From Bacteroidales bacterium (GTDB lineage Bacteria; Bacteroidota; Bacteroidia; Bacteroidales; F082), in assembly GCA_015709215.1 (NCBI GenBank), contig JACCQN010000012.1, forward strand, positions 1 to 64,000: a stretch of 64,000 nt of DNA, read 5' to 3'. Below are positions 9,201 through 16,269 of this stretch, one piece after another (positions within the stretch are counted from its first letter, which is position 1; each line of letters begins with the position of its first letter). The notes under the pieces are model-generated. The model had not been told where the DNA came from. It saw only the letters and a list, made by a program, of their open reading frames with translations, and ran no database searches. The position numbers and the translations under genes are program-made.

Positions 9201-9557
9201 AACCACATTGGAGTTGTTAGGATCCATGGCCAGACAGCCAATGGCATAGGCACCATAATTATCGAAAATGGGATTAAAAGTTGTGCCGTTGTTGTTTGTT
9301 TTCCAGATGTGCCCTGACGAAACAGCCACATAATACTCGCTATGATTGTTGGGGTTTACAGCAAAATCCGAGATGCGACCTGAGGTAAACGCTGGCCCGA
9401 TGTTTCGCCATTTTAAACCTGAAAGATCTGATGATTTGAGCGTATCTGCTGCTTCTGATTTTTTTTTGTTACGCTGTGCCAAAGTTGTTGTTCCGGCAAA
9501 TGAAAATGTAAGTAACAAGCCAAACACAAGCCAAATCTGTAAATTTAAAGGTTTCAT
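6270..9557 (-). CDS. Secreted VPS10/sortilin-like BNR beta-propeller protein
   Basis: About 1095 residues from the ATG at 9557; an upstream in-frame start adds 18 residues but would spoil the signal peptide (MKPLNLQIWLVFGLLLTFSF...LAQ). The mature part has at least eight Asp-box motifs of the S/T-x-D-x-G-x-S/T-W type (TEDGGKSWKN, TEDGGKSWKK, STDAGKSFDK, TRDGGKTWDN, EDDGNSWTK, SSDKGKSWTN, SVDGGKTWTE). These typify a ten-bladed VPS10-like propeller. The last 300 residues hold an Ig-like part (EYSVDLAMAFNN) and a helical tail. Such proteins are abundant in Bacteroidota and often called glycosyl hydrolase, but no substrate is known. No T9SS sorting domain was seen at the C-terminus. Confidence 0.88.
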   Translation of the reverse strand: MKPLNLQIWLVFGLLLTFSFAGTTTLAQRNKKKSEAADTLKSSDLSGLKWRNIGPAFTSGRISDFAVNPNNHSEYYVAVSSGHIWKTNNNGTTFNPIFDNYGAYAIGCLAMDPNNSNVVWAGTGENNHQRALGYGNGVYKTEDGGKSWKNMGLKDSRQIGMIQVDPRNSNVVYVAAEGSVWGPGGERGLYKTEDGGKSWKKILDISENTGVNNVLLHPENPDIIFATSEQRRRHFFTKIGGGPETAVYRSTDAGKSFDKITKGLPSAHMGGMGIAIPQGNPDIVYLIIEAADDQGGFFRSTDRGASFEKMNKYSSSGQYYNELVCDPNNPDVVYSLDTYTKVTRDGGKTWDNVSLNERHVDDHAMWIDPGDSNHWMIGGDGGIYETFDNGTHYIHKTNLPVTQFYRVNVDNTEPFYWVYGGTQDNNSLGGPSQNTSRNGVSSCEWIVTLGGDGFWQAIEEGNPHIVYSSYQYGNIFRYDKKSGEKVKIKPEPRKNELHYRWNWDTPFFLSKHHKTTLYMAANKVFKSDDRGNSWHVISEDLTRNEDRNQFPVMGKYWPSNAVAKDLSTSQWGTIVSLAESPLKAGLLYAGTDDGLIQVTEDDGNSWTKISSFPSVPEYAYVSDLLPSKFDENIVFATFSNLKNDDFKAYVLKSSDKGKSWTNISANLPDETVYSIEQDFINPDLLFAGTEFSFFVSVDGGKTWTELGNGLPDIAIKDIAIQQREHDLAIATFGRGFYILDNYSPLREITPEKLKETDAQIFPVKDALMFMYKTGHNGSGSTFYTAKNPEFGATFTYYLKDIPKTKKQERLDKEKELFKEGKPITQPTQELLREEEEQQPPYLIFTIRDAEGNAVRRLFEKPSKGLNRVNWDLRYEMPRAQDDDDAKFNPTANNHSGYFALPGEYSVDLAMAFNNEIKPLAGPVSFEAITLNNKTLPVSNPEKLDQFYADLTEIRKTYDATSRYFNTINNRNENIRQVLHMMAEPQTALEKQTRELASQLNDISFVMNGTSPQASIEEVPPEPVSLRYRLGAILSGTWSHSGDPTQTMIMNYNILKEELAPVIDQLNQIDNKLISIENQLDELGAPYTPGRKPKLK

Positions 9558-9634
9558 AAATTTGGGTTTTATTTTTAATGCCGAAAGATAGGAAAAATGA
9601 TTTAATGCCAAAAGCGGAATAAGTTTTCGGAAAT

Positions 9635-10492
9635 TTAACCCAACGTGATTCCGTTGGTGAACCGGAAAAAGAAAACCCCCATAACGATTAGAGTAAAGGC
9701 AAAAAGAAGTATTCCGGTGAGTAATTTAGGGGGTTTTTTATCGCTTTTAACTGAGTTGTTGCTGATATGAGTAAAGATTATTGACGTTAAACTAACCAAC
9801 ATCGCGATTTTTAGCAGGTAGTCTTTGAGGTCGTTTTTGCCCAGGGTTAATAACAGAAGTAAGAGGCTTCCTACAAAATAGGGAAGAAAAATAACCAGCA
9901 AAAGATTCCACTTTCGTTTATGTTTACCCTCATGAAAAAGTTGAAACACTTTTGAATAGAGTAATTTTCCGGCAAGTGAACCGGCTTTGATTAAAAAAAA
10001 TATGGAAACCCCGATGGTTAGGATGAGCATCACTTGCCTGATATCCATTACTGTAGCAACGCGAAACATTCCTCTTTGAAGTATGATATCTTCACTTAGT
10101 ACTCCAAAAGTGAAATTGAAACCATGCAGGAAAAACCAGATAAAAAAAAGCTGTAACCAGAATTGTTTTGGTTTGATCAGTAAAAGCATCAAAATACTAA
10201 TTGTACCCATTATAAAACTACTAACGGGTTGGGTCATAAACACGCTTACAATGGCGTCTCTGGTCCACAAGGATGAATCGAAAGGAATTCCGAAAGAAAT
10301 CTTGTTTAGTTCGAGCGAAGCCGGAATATCGAGGTCATAAGCTATATAAAGTACTGAAAGGCCCGAGAAAAGATAAACGACCATATAAGCCAGCAGGAAA
10401 CTGCTGAGCGATTGCAAGAATGCTGAAAAAATAATCTTGCTACCAGGATGTTTTCCTTTTTGACTTAGGGTCATTTTTGGGGTTTTTATCAA
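9635..10492 (-). CDS. Multi-pass membrane protein of unknown function
   Basis: About 280 residues with seven or eight hydrophobic segments, for example FLLAYMVVYLFSGLSVLYIAY, FIMGTISILMLLLI, VMLILTIGVSIFFLI, LLLVIFLPYFVGSLLLLLLTL and LLFAFTLIVMGVFFF. Some segments suggest a site-2-protease-like or M50-like topology, but no HExxH motif is present. I do not recognise the family. The start overlaps the 3' end of ygiQ by 53 bp (ATG 10492), or by 35 bp if the second ATG (10474, MTLSQKG) is used; either way it is translationally coupled to ygiQ. Basic loops (KGKHPGSK, HEGKHKRKWN, SDKKPPK) mark the cytoplasmic side. Confidence 0.7.
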   Translation of the reverse strand: MIKTPKMTLSQKGKHPGSKIIFSAFLQSLSSFLLAYMVVYLFSGLSVLYIAYDLDIPASLELNKISFGIPFDSSLWTRDAIVSVFMTQPVSSFIMGTISILMLLLIKPKQFWLQLFFIWFFLHGFNFTFGVLSEDIILQRGMFRVATVMDIRQVMLILTIGVSIFFLIKAGSLAGKLLYSKVFQLFHEGKHKRKWNLLLVIFLPYFVGSLLLLLLTLGKNDLKDYLLKIAMLVSLTSIIFTHISNNSVKSDKKPPKLLTGILLFAFTLIVMGVFFFRFTNGITLG

Positions 10493-12320
10493 AAGAGAGC
10501 AGTTTTTGGGTCAAATCGTCTCTGCCAATTTGTGCGAGTTTTTGGCGAATCCAGCTTTGATTTTCACGCTTATACCAGAAAAAGAATTTTTGCTGGGCAG
10601 TTTTTTCAGGTTTTGTTCTTGCTGAAAAAACCGGTTTTAAAGTATAAGGATCAAAACCGCTGTAATACATTACTGTAGCAACGGTCATGGGCGTTGGTGT
10701 AAAATCCTGCACCTGCTCGAGTTTGAATCCCAGCGCTTTGGTGTCAGCTGCTAGTTGAGCCATGTCTTCCAAATGGCTTTCGGGATGGCTGGAAATGAAA
10801 TAGGGTATTAATTGCTGTTTCAAGCCGTTTTGATTATTAAGCTGGTCAAATTTATCTTTTAGTTTATAAAACAACTTAAAGCTGGGCTTGCGCATTGTTT
10901 TAAGCACCTGATCGCTGGTATGCTCGGGGGCTACTTTCAAGCGTCCGCTCACATGCCGGGTAATTAATTGACGCACATACTCATCATAACCCATGGCTTC
11001 GTTTTTTTCTGGGTCATCAGTCAAAAACAGATCATAACGCAAGCCCGAACTTACGAAGGCTTTTTTTACTTTGGGGTGTTTATCCACGCTTTGATAAATA
11101 TCCAGGAGCGGTTTGTGACTGGTATCGAGGTTGCTGCAAATATTCGGGAAGACACAGCTAGGGCGTTTGCAGCTGTCGCAGATGGGCTGGTGTTTGCCTT
11201 TCATCTGATACATATTGGCCGAAGGCCCGCCTAAATCGCTGATATAACCCTTGAAATCATCCATTTTGGTGATCTGATCTACTTCTTTTAGAATGGATTC
11301 TTTGCTACGACTTGTTACGAACTTTCCCTGATGTGCCGAGATGGTACAAAAACTACAGCCTCCAAAACAACCCCGATGCATATTAACAGAATGCCTGATC
11401 ATTTCGTAGGCAGGGATAACGCCTCTTTTGGCGTATTTGGGATGTGGCTTGCGAGTGTAGGGCAAATCGAAGGAAGCGTCAAGTTGCTTTTCACTAAAAG
11501 TAGGGAAGGGTGGGTTGATTACCACTGTTTTTTCGCCCGAATCCTGCAGCAATCTAGCTGCCTGATGTTTGTTCGATTCTTGTTCGATATACCTGAAGTT
11601 GGCAGCGTAAGCTTTTTTGTCTCTCAGACAAGTTTCATGATCAGCCAATCGGATATCTCCGGCAGGATGTGGTGTTAAGGTTTGGTTTTTTTCAACGGCA
11701 TAAAACACCTGTGGGATAGATTTTATTTTATCAAGGCTTTGGCTCTGATCAATGGCTTTTGCAAGCTCAATAATAGCCAGATCGCCCATGCCATAAACAC
11801 CAAAATCTGCTTCAGAATCAATCAAAATGGAGGGTTTGAGATGATCCGACCAATAATCATAATGCGTTACACGTCTCAGGGAAGCCTCAACGCCTCCAAT
11901 AACGACAAGGCTATCCGGATAGAGTTGTTTAATGATACGACTATAAACTGTGGTTGCATAATCTGGTCTGAAGCCTGAATTGCCGCCTGGTGTGTAAGCA
12001 TCGTTGGAACGCAATCTTTTGTTTGCGGTGTAATGATTCACCATGGAATCCATATTTCCGGAAGTGATTCCGAAAAACAAGCGTGGTTTCCCCAATTTTT
12101 TAAAATCCCGCAGATCGTCCTGCCAATTGGGTTGTGGAATCAGCGCTATTTTATATCCTGCTTTTTCGAGCAAACGGCCAATTACGGCTGCACCAAAAGC
12201 AGGATGATCCACATATGCATCGCCTGTTATCATGATAACATCAAGCTGATCCCATCCACGCAATTCAACTTCTTTGCGGGTAATTGGCAGCCATTTAAGC
12301 AGGTTGGGACGGTCGTTCAT
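10440..12320 (-). CDS. ygiQ: YgiQ-type radical SAM protein
   Basis: Radical SAM protein of the UPF0313/YgiQ family, 626 residues from the ATG at 12320. The N-terminus MNDRPNLLKWLPITRKEVELRGWDQ (given in part) matches the family start, and TGDAYVDHPAFG follows. The 4Fe-4S motif is in NMHRGCFGGCSFCTISAHQG (CxxxCxxC), and a second cluster-like set appears in PICDSCKRPSCVFPNIC. The tail KLFYKLKDKFDQL with SSHPESHLEDM and QDFTPTPMT is typical. The physiological substrate is not established. An upstream in-frame start (12374) is unlikely because a TACTTTTG promoter element lies inside that stretch. Confidence 0.93.
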   Translation of the reverse strand: MNDRPNLLKWLPITRKEVELRGWDQLDVIMITGDAYVDHPAFGAAVIGRLLEKAGYKIALIPQPNWQDDLRDFKKLGKPRLFFGITSGNMDSMVNHYTANKRLRSNDAYTPGGNSGFRPDYATTVYSRIIKQLYPDSLVVIGGVEASLRRVTHYDYWSDHLKPSILIDSEADFGVYGMGDLAIIELAKAIDQSQSLDKIKSIPQVFYAVEKNQTLTPHPAGDIRLADHETCLRDKKAYAANFRYIEQESNKHQAARLLQDSGEKTVVINPPFPTFSEKQLDASFDLPYTRKPHPKYAKRGVIPAYEMIRHSVNMHRGCFGGCSFCTISAHQGKFVTSRSKESILKEVDQITKMDDFKGYISDLGGPSANMYQMKGKHQPICDSCKRPSCVFPNICSNLDTSHKPLLDIYQSVDKHPKVKKAFVSSGLRYDLFLTDDPEKNEAMGYDEYVRQLITRHVSGRLKVAPEHTSDQVLKTMRKPSFKLFYKLKDKFDQLNNQNGLKQQLIPYFISSHPESHLEDMAQLAADTKALGFKLEQVQDFTPTPMTVATVMYYSGFDPYTLKPVFSARTKPEKTAQQKFFFWYKRENQSWIRQKLAQIGRDDLTQKLLSFDKNPKNDPKSKRKTSW

Positions 12321-12337
12321 AGAGGTTATTTCTTTTG

Positions 12338-12345
12338 CAAAAGTA
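12338..12345 (-). promoter_or_regulatory. Candidate ygiQ -7 element
   Basis: TACTTTTG on the minus strand lies 18 bp before the ATG at 12320, giving a very short leader. It argues against the longer reading frame starting at 12374. Confidence 0.5.
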
Positions 12346-12470
12346 ATCAAATAGCAGATAGGCTTAATAACCAAAAAAGTGCAATTGGAGATGAATAGGT
12401 CGCATAAATAATCTAATTATTAACTGAATAGAATTATTCACGCTTAATTAATGATTTCATAAATGAAATA

Positions 12471-12503
12471 TTTGCTCTGGTTTTGAGTATTGTCTTAATT
12501 TTA
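12471..12503 (+). promoter_or_regulatory. Candidate promoter of the small ORF at 12526
   Basis: TTTG (12471-12474) and TAATTTTA (12496-12503, last base off consensus) are 21 bp apart. The ORF's ATG follows 23 bp downstream. Confidence 0.35.
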
Positions 12504-12525
12504 TCCCATTAAAAAACACTCAACT

Positions 12526-12753
12526 ATGTTAGTAGCATCAATCATCCTTTTATTGGTTTTGGAAACAATACTGCTTGCTCAAGCCATCAGAGAGGTGGTT
12601 AAAAAGCGGCGATCAGCTTATCTTATTGCTGCTATTAATTTTTTGCCCACTGGCCGGACCAATGCTTTATTTTCAGATGAGCAGACATTTTTTCTTAAAA
12701 ATAATCATGCTAAAAGAAGCTACAATCAAATGATATATATTTTTAATTGTTAG
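12526..12753 (+). CDS. Possible small membrane protein, 75 residues
   Basis: An ORF preceded by a promoter-like pair. Residues 1-20 form one strongly hydrophobic helix (MLVASIILLLVLETILLAQA), followed by a basic stretch (REVVKKRRSAY). The remainder has low complexity and no family resemblance. The stop codon lies inside the putative tetR operator. It could be a genuine small inner-membrane protein, or a decayed gene fragment whose original C-terminus has been lost. I do not recognise it, and coding status is uncertain. Confidence 0.35.
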   Translation: MLVASIILLLVLETILLAQAIREVVKKRRSAYLIAAINFLPTGRTNALFSDEQTFFLKNNHAKRSYNQMIYIFNC

Positions 12754-12772
12754 TATATATAAACTAACTTTG
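12749..12772 (+). promoter_or_regulatory. tetR promoter with overlapping inverted-repeat operator
   Basis: TAACTTTG (12765-12772) is a perfect -7 element 20 bp before the tetR ATG. The inverted repeat GTTAGT (12749-12754) N8 ACTAAC (12763-12768) overlaps it. This is where a TetR-type dimer would block its own promoter. Confidence 0.6.
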
Positions 12773-12792
12773 CAGCGCAAACATTTATTTTT

Positions 12793-13380
12793 ATGTTCAC
12801 AGAACGTCAACAGGAAATATTGGAACAAACCATCAATCTGATAGCCGAAAAAGGTATTCAGGGTATGACCATGAAAAACCTTTCAAAAAGGCTCAGGATT
12901 ACCGAACCTGCTATTTATAGGCATTACGAAAACAAAAATGACATATTGCTATGCTTATTGGAATATTTTACAACGATAACTACCGGAATTTTTAAGCAGC
13001 AAATCAATTCAGAAATATCAGCTATTGATAGGATAAAAATTATTTTTCAAAGGCATTTTGAGGCTTTTAAAAAGACCCCGGCACTGGTAGCTGTAATTTT
13101 TTCGGAAGAAATATTTCGTAATGAATTAGTATTGAGTAACAAAGTAAAGCAGATTATGGAGTGCAATGCCGCTTCAATCGCAAGGATAATTGAAAATGGA
13201 AAACAGCGTGGTGAAATAAGTGAAAACCTTAGCACGCAGCAACTCACCATTATTTTTATGGGTTCGCTTAGGCTTTTGGTGAAAAGATGGCAAATGAAAG
13301 GGTTTAGTTTTGATCTTTCGTCCGAAGGAGATAAGCTATTCCAGACTTTAAATCAATTAATAAAATCCAAAAATGATTAG
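12793..13380 (+). CDS. TetR/AcrR family transcriptional regulator
   Basis: A 195-residue regulator. The N-terminal helix-turn-helix is clear (ERQQEILEQTINLIAEKG, then MTMKNLSKRLRITEPAIYRHYENKNDILL). The C-terminal ligand-binding half carries LNQLI-type helices and lacks any recognisable effector motif. The ferredoxin gene begins 2 bp after its stop, so the two are co-transcribed. The inverted repeat over the promoter suggests autoregulation. The ligand is unknown; the neighbouring ferredoxin and decayed cupin gene are the likely targets. Confidence 0.92.
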   Translation: MFTERQQEILEQTINLIAEKGIQGMTMKNLSKRLRITEPAIYRHYENKNDILLCLLEYFTTITTGIFKQQINSEISAIDRIKIIFQRHFEAFKKTPALVAVIFSEEIFRNELVLSNKVKQIMECNAASIARIIENGKQRGEISENLSTQQLTIIFMGSLRLLVKRWQMKGFSFDLSSEGDKLFQTLNQLIKSKND

Positions 13381-13382
13381 TT

Positions 13383-13586
13383 ATGGCAATAATAAAAGTA
13401 TGGCTCGATGAGTCGGAAGATGAATGTACAAGCTGTGGTCTCTGCGAAGGAATTGCTCCCGAGGTGTTTGAAGTACCTGATAAAATGATTGTAAAAGAAG
13501 GGGTTAATTTTAGCGATTACGAAGATGAGATTCGTGAAGCTGCTGAAAGTTGTGCAACAGAAGTAATAAAATTTAAAGAGGATTAA
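13383..13586 (+). CDS. Single-cluster 4Fe-4S ferredoxin
   Basis: A 67-residue acidic ferredoxin with the four ligands Cys15, Cys18, Cys21 (ECTSCGLCEG) and Cys57 (ESCATEV). The residue after the fourth Cys is Ala rather than the usual Pro. The spacing and the single cluster are those of the 60-80 residue ferredoxins of Bacteroidota and Thermotoga type. It carries one electron to a redox partner, which is not identifiable here: the next gene downstream is a broken cupin gene and no oxidoreductase follows. Confidence 0.92.
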   Translation: MAIIKVWLDESEDECTSCGLCEGIAPEVFEVPDKMIVKEGVNFSDYEDEIREAAESCATEVIKFKED

Positions 13587-13591
13587 ATTTG

Positions 13592-13848
13592 ATGAAAATC
13601 ACTCCATGGAAAAATCAGCCCATAAAGAAAATACTGCACAAAGTAGGTGTACGTTCTTTGTACGATCACGATAACATATCATGCATCAGTTCGGCGAACA
13701 ACTCAAGCTGCACATCACACCTGTGGATGTGTTTTTCTTTGTAATAGAAGGAACCCCCAGCATTCAGGTTGGTGAAGAAATTGTGCAGATAGAAGAAATC
13801 AGTCTGGTCGAAAGCCCGAAGGATATCTTACATTGTCGATATAATTAG
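13592..13848 (+). pseudogene. Frameshifted and truncated cupin-domain gene
   Basis: Frame 0 from ATG 13592 reads MKITPWKNQPIKKILHKVGV then RSLYDHDNIS and runs to an early stop. At about 13680 the homologous reading moves to another frame: HQFGEQLKLHITPVDVFFF, VIEGTPSIQVGEEIVQIEE, then SLVESPKDILHCRYN and TAG at 13846. This is a cupin barrel with its HITPVDVFF strand and ESPKDILH metal-site motif. The gene therefore has one single-base indel near 13680 and ends before the usual last strands. It sits 5 bp after the ferredoxin gene and was presumably part of that operon. Confidence 0.75.
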
Positions 13849-13894
13849 GAGTAAAAAATTGCCCATATGCTTGTTGTTAAGGCATTAAAGCCAA

Positions 13895-13924
13895 CAACTA
13901 CTGCAAAGCTAGTAGTTGCTTTTT
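13895..13924 (+). terminator. Terminator of the tetR-ferredoxin operon
   Basis: CAACTACT (13895-13902) and AGTAGTTG (13911-13918) form a perfect 8-bp stem, followed by CTTTTT. Outer bases GCCAA and TTGGC can extend the pairing. Confidence 0.85.
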
Positions 13925-14039
13925 GGCTGAAGTAATGATAAAAAGGAAAATATCCAGCAGATTATCGGCAAAACCTAATAGGAGCATGTTTCAATATAAT
14001 ACGCCGATTTATCGTAATTTAGCACCAAAATCAAGACTT

Positions 14040-14666
14040 ATGCGTACGATTTTTATTTTGGTTTTATTGGGGTTTTCTTTTTTGATGAGGGCACAGGATC
14101 AGCAAATTTTGTATCAGCACCTAACGGAAGAACGATTAGGGACTTTACGACAGGTGCTGAATTATCGTTTTAAAGGAGGTGCCGGCGAGTTTGAGCGAGT
14201 GATGAATAGCATGGTAGATTATACTCCCGAAGCCCGCAAAAATTGTATCATAGGTGTTATGATCATGAAATTTACAGTAAGCTGCGACAATGAGCTTGGA
14301 GATTTAAGTTTGAGAAATCCCTTGCATTACGGACTCAACGAAAAGGTACAGGAGTTTCTGGAATCCACAAAAGGGATGTGGAATACCTGTAAAGACGACC
14401 GATACACCCGTTTTGAAGTACCCGTTTTATTTACACTCGAAGGTACAGAAACCTCCGCCCGTGGCCTGGTAACCATTATTGGCGAAACACCCGGCTTTTC
14501 ATGTCGAAGCGATGCTTGGTATCTCGAACGTTTCGAAAAATTTAAAGAGAAGGGCAAATCCAAAAGGGCACTCGAGATGCTTGATCAGCTGTTACGCCGC
14601 GATCCTTACAATAATAGTTACTACGATTACAAGCGGGAATTGCTTGGTGCAGAAACCACTGAATAA
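14040..14666 (+). CDS. Secreted TonB_C-like protein with a C-terminal TPR-like helix pair
   Basis: About 208 residues from the ATG at 14040; the longer frame (from 13923) would bury the signal peptide MRTIFILVLLGFSFLMRAQ. The centre (NCIIGVMIMKFTVSCDNELGDLSLRNPL, cut short) has the strand-turn-strand pattern of the TonB C-terminal domain, followed by an EKVQEFLESTKGMW helix. Two Cys in this half (CKDD, FSCRSD) might be a disulphide. Residues after 170 (KSKRALEMLDQLLRRDPYNNSYY) look like one tetratricopeptide repeat. A role in the envelope is likely, but no specific function can be given. It starts a transcript that continues 3 bp later into the PAP2 gene. Confidence 0.7.
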   Translation: MRTIFILVLLGFSFLMRAQDQQILYQHLTEERLGTLRQVLNYRFKGGAGEFERVMNSMVDYTPEARKNCIIGVMIMKFTVSCDNELGDLSLRNPLHYGLNEKVQEFLESTKGMWNTCKDDRYTRFEVPVLFTLEGTETSARGLVTIIGETPGFSCRSDAWYLERFEKFKEKGKSKRALEMLDQLLRRDPYNNSYYDYKRELLGAETTE

Positions 14667-14669
14667 CTT

Positions 14670-15242
14670 ATGATTGATTGGCTAAATCAAATTGATACTA
14701 ATTTGTTCCTTTTTTTGAACAGCCTGCACGCCGACTGGTTCGATCCGGTGATGATATTCTTCTCGGGCGAACTTACCTGGGTGCCATTTTATCTGATTTT
14801 ATTGTTTCTGATCATCCGTAAATATCAGTGGCAAAGTCTTTTAATACTTTTGTTTGTAGCAGTTTTGATAAGCCTTTCGGATCAATTATCGGTGAGGGCT
14901 TTTAAATTTGTTTTCGAAAGACCCAGGCCATGCCATGATTCTGATTTACAGCCATTGATACATTTGCCTTCAGGTGAATGCGGAGGTGCTTTTGGTTTTG
15001 TTTCTTCACATGCTGCCAATAGTTTTGCATTGGCTGGTTTTGTTTGGTTTTTGCTACGTCAGTATTATTCAAAAATAGGATGGATACTGTTTCTGTGGGC
15101 TTCTGGGGTAGCTTATAGTCGTGTTTATCTGGGTGTACATTATCCGGGCGATATTCTGGGAGGTGCCTTGCTGGGATTGGCTGTAAGCTGGCTGGTTTGG
15201 CAACTTTACCGCCGAAGTTGTGGAGCACGTAATGCCTGCTGA
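14670..15242 (+). CDS. PAP2-family membrane phosphatase
   Basis: A 190-residue integral membrane phosphatase of the phosphatidic acid phosphatase 2 superfamily. The three signature motifs are present: KFVFERPRP (KX6RP), FGFVSSHAANS (the P/SSGH-type motif, here SSH) and SRVYLGVHYPGD (SRX5HX3D), with five or six membrane helices between. Such enzymes dephosphorylate lipid phosphates such as undecaprenyl pyrophosphate or phosphatidylglycerophosphate in the periplasmic leaflet. Which substrate applies cannot be read from the sequence. It is 3 bp downstream of the preceding secreted protein and ends 1 bp from the convergent SAM hydrolase. Confidence 0.92.
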   Translation: MIDWLNQIDTNLFLFLNSLHADWFDPVMIFFSGELTWVPFYLILLFLIIRKYQWQSLLILLFVAVLISLSDQLSVRAFKFVFERPRPCHDSDLQPLIHLPSGECGGAFGFVSSHAANSFALAGFVWFLLRQYYSKIGWILFLWASGVAYSRVYLGVHYPGDILGGALLGLAVSWLVWQLYRRSCGARNAC

Positions 15243-15243
15243 G

Positions 15244-16026
15244 CTAGCGATCGGTAAAGGAAATAAATACAGAGGTATTCCTTTTGATTCCCATTAAAGA
15301 AGAGGCCTTGCCCTGATTAATGGCAATTTCGAGCATGCCGTGCGATCCAAAAAGCGCCACTAAATCTGCTACTTCAACATCCTGATAACCTTTGCTGATC
15401 TTGTGAATGCGGTATCCTGCGCTGTAAATTTCAAAAGGACGGTTTTGTCGGATTGCCTTAAAGGTATCGGCACTGATATTTGTGATCAGATTTTCATAGG
15501 CATCCACATGAATTACCATGCCTTTGATAGAATCGGCAGTTGTTGCAGGTTGAAAGGGCAGGCGCTTATTGATCTCTTTACGCGAAAATCCCAGATCGGT
15601 AAGCGAAGTACCTTTGATGAGCTGTACGGCAGCTTTTACAAAACGATCACGTGTGCTAAAAGTATAAAAATCAGAATCGAGCGGGATGTCTATCTCAATG
15701 ATTTCCTCGGGTTGTTCATCTTTAAGAATCATCGAAAAGATACCTGTGTCAGCTCCTATAAAATACTGTCCGCGGGCTTTTACAATAGTGTGTGGGGCTT
15801 CTCTCGATTCCTCACTGTTTATCCCGATTAGGTGTACTGTTCCAATTGGAAAATTCCGGTAACAATGGCGTAAAGTAAACGCAGCGCCTTCCACATCAAA
15901 AGTGGCGATATGATGGCTGATATCTACAATCTTTACATCGGGCAATTGAGATAATATGGTTCCTTTAACTGCAGCCAGATAGTAGTCTAAAGTTCCCCAA
16001 TCGCTTGTTAATGTAATGATTGCCAT
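15244..16026 (-). CDS. SAM hydrolase (hydroxide adenosyltransferase, DUF62 family)
   Basis: This family cleaves S-adenosylmethionine to adenosine and methionine using water; fluorinase and chlorinase are specialised relatives. The 260-residue protein has the N-terminal ITLTSDWGTLDYYLAAVKG (family: TDFGxxDxYV), DISHHIATFDVEGAAFTLRH and HLIGI. The C-terminal half carries IHVDAYENLITNIS, where Asn and Thr contact the substrate. The usual FG of the fluorinase-type loop is not present. It is a single gene. A -7 element (TATCTTTG) lies at 16097-16090. Confidence 0.9.
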   Translation of the reverse strand: MAIITLTSDWGTLDYYLAAVKGTILSQLPDVKIVDISHHIATFDVEGAAFTLRHCYRNFPIGTVHLIGINSEESREAPHTIVKARGQYFIGADTGIFSMILKDEQPEEIIEIDIPLDSDFYTFSTRDRFVKAAVQLIKGTSLTDLGFSRKEINKRLPFQPATTADSIKGMVIHVDAYENLITNISADTFKAIRQNRPFEIYSAGYRIHKISKGYQDVEVADLVALFGSHGMLEIAINQGKASSLMGIKRNTSVFISFTDR

Positions 16027-16089
16027 GTTTTTGAGTTCACTGCTTAATTAAGTTTGAATGATCTTTTGGGGATCAGTTCAAGCCTCGTG

Positions 16090-16097
16090 CAAAGATA
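16090..16097 (-). promoter_or_regulatory. Candidate promoter of the SAM hydrolase gene
   Basis: TATCTTTG on the minus strand matches TAnnTTTG, 63 bp before the start codon at 16026. Confidence 0.45.
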
Positions 16098-16228
16098 TTC
16101 AAATAGGGATGATTGGCAGCATGCTGTGTTAAATTTCTAATGACATACTTTTGGTTTTAAAAATCTTTTATTCCTCCAGAATGATGATAAGTTTCAGCAT
16201 TAGATGCAGATACCTATTAATTCTTGAA

Positions 16229-16236
16229 TATCTTTG
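16229..16236 (+). promoter_or_regulatory. Candidate phoH -7 element
   Basis: TATCTTTG matches TAnnTTTG, 33 bp before the phoH ATG. No TTTG was seen at the ideal upstream distance. Confidence 0.5.
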
Positions 16237-16269
16237 CCAGACAAAAATTAATTTTACCTATAAACGCTT

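Noticed and set aside
9098-9331. Alternative-frame ORFs with repeated GKAGK in the propeller gene
   Set aside because: They arise from the Asp-box DNA repeats read out of frame.
12321-12374. N-terminal extension of YgiQ
   Set aside because: A -7 promoter element lies inside it and the family start is at 12320.
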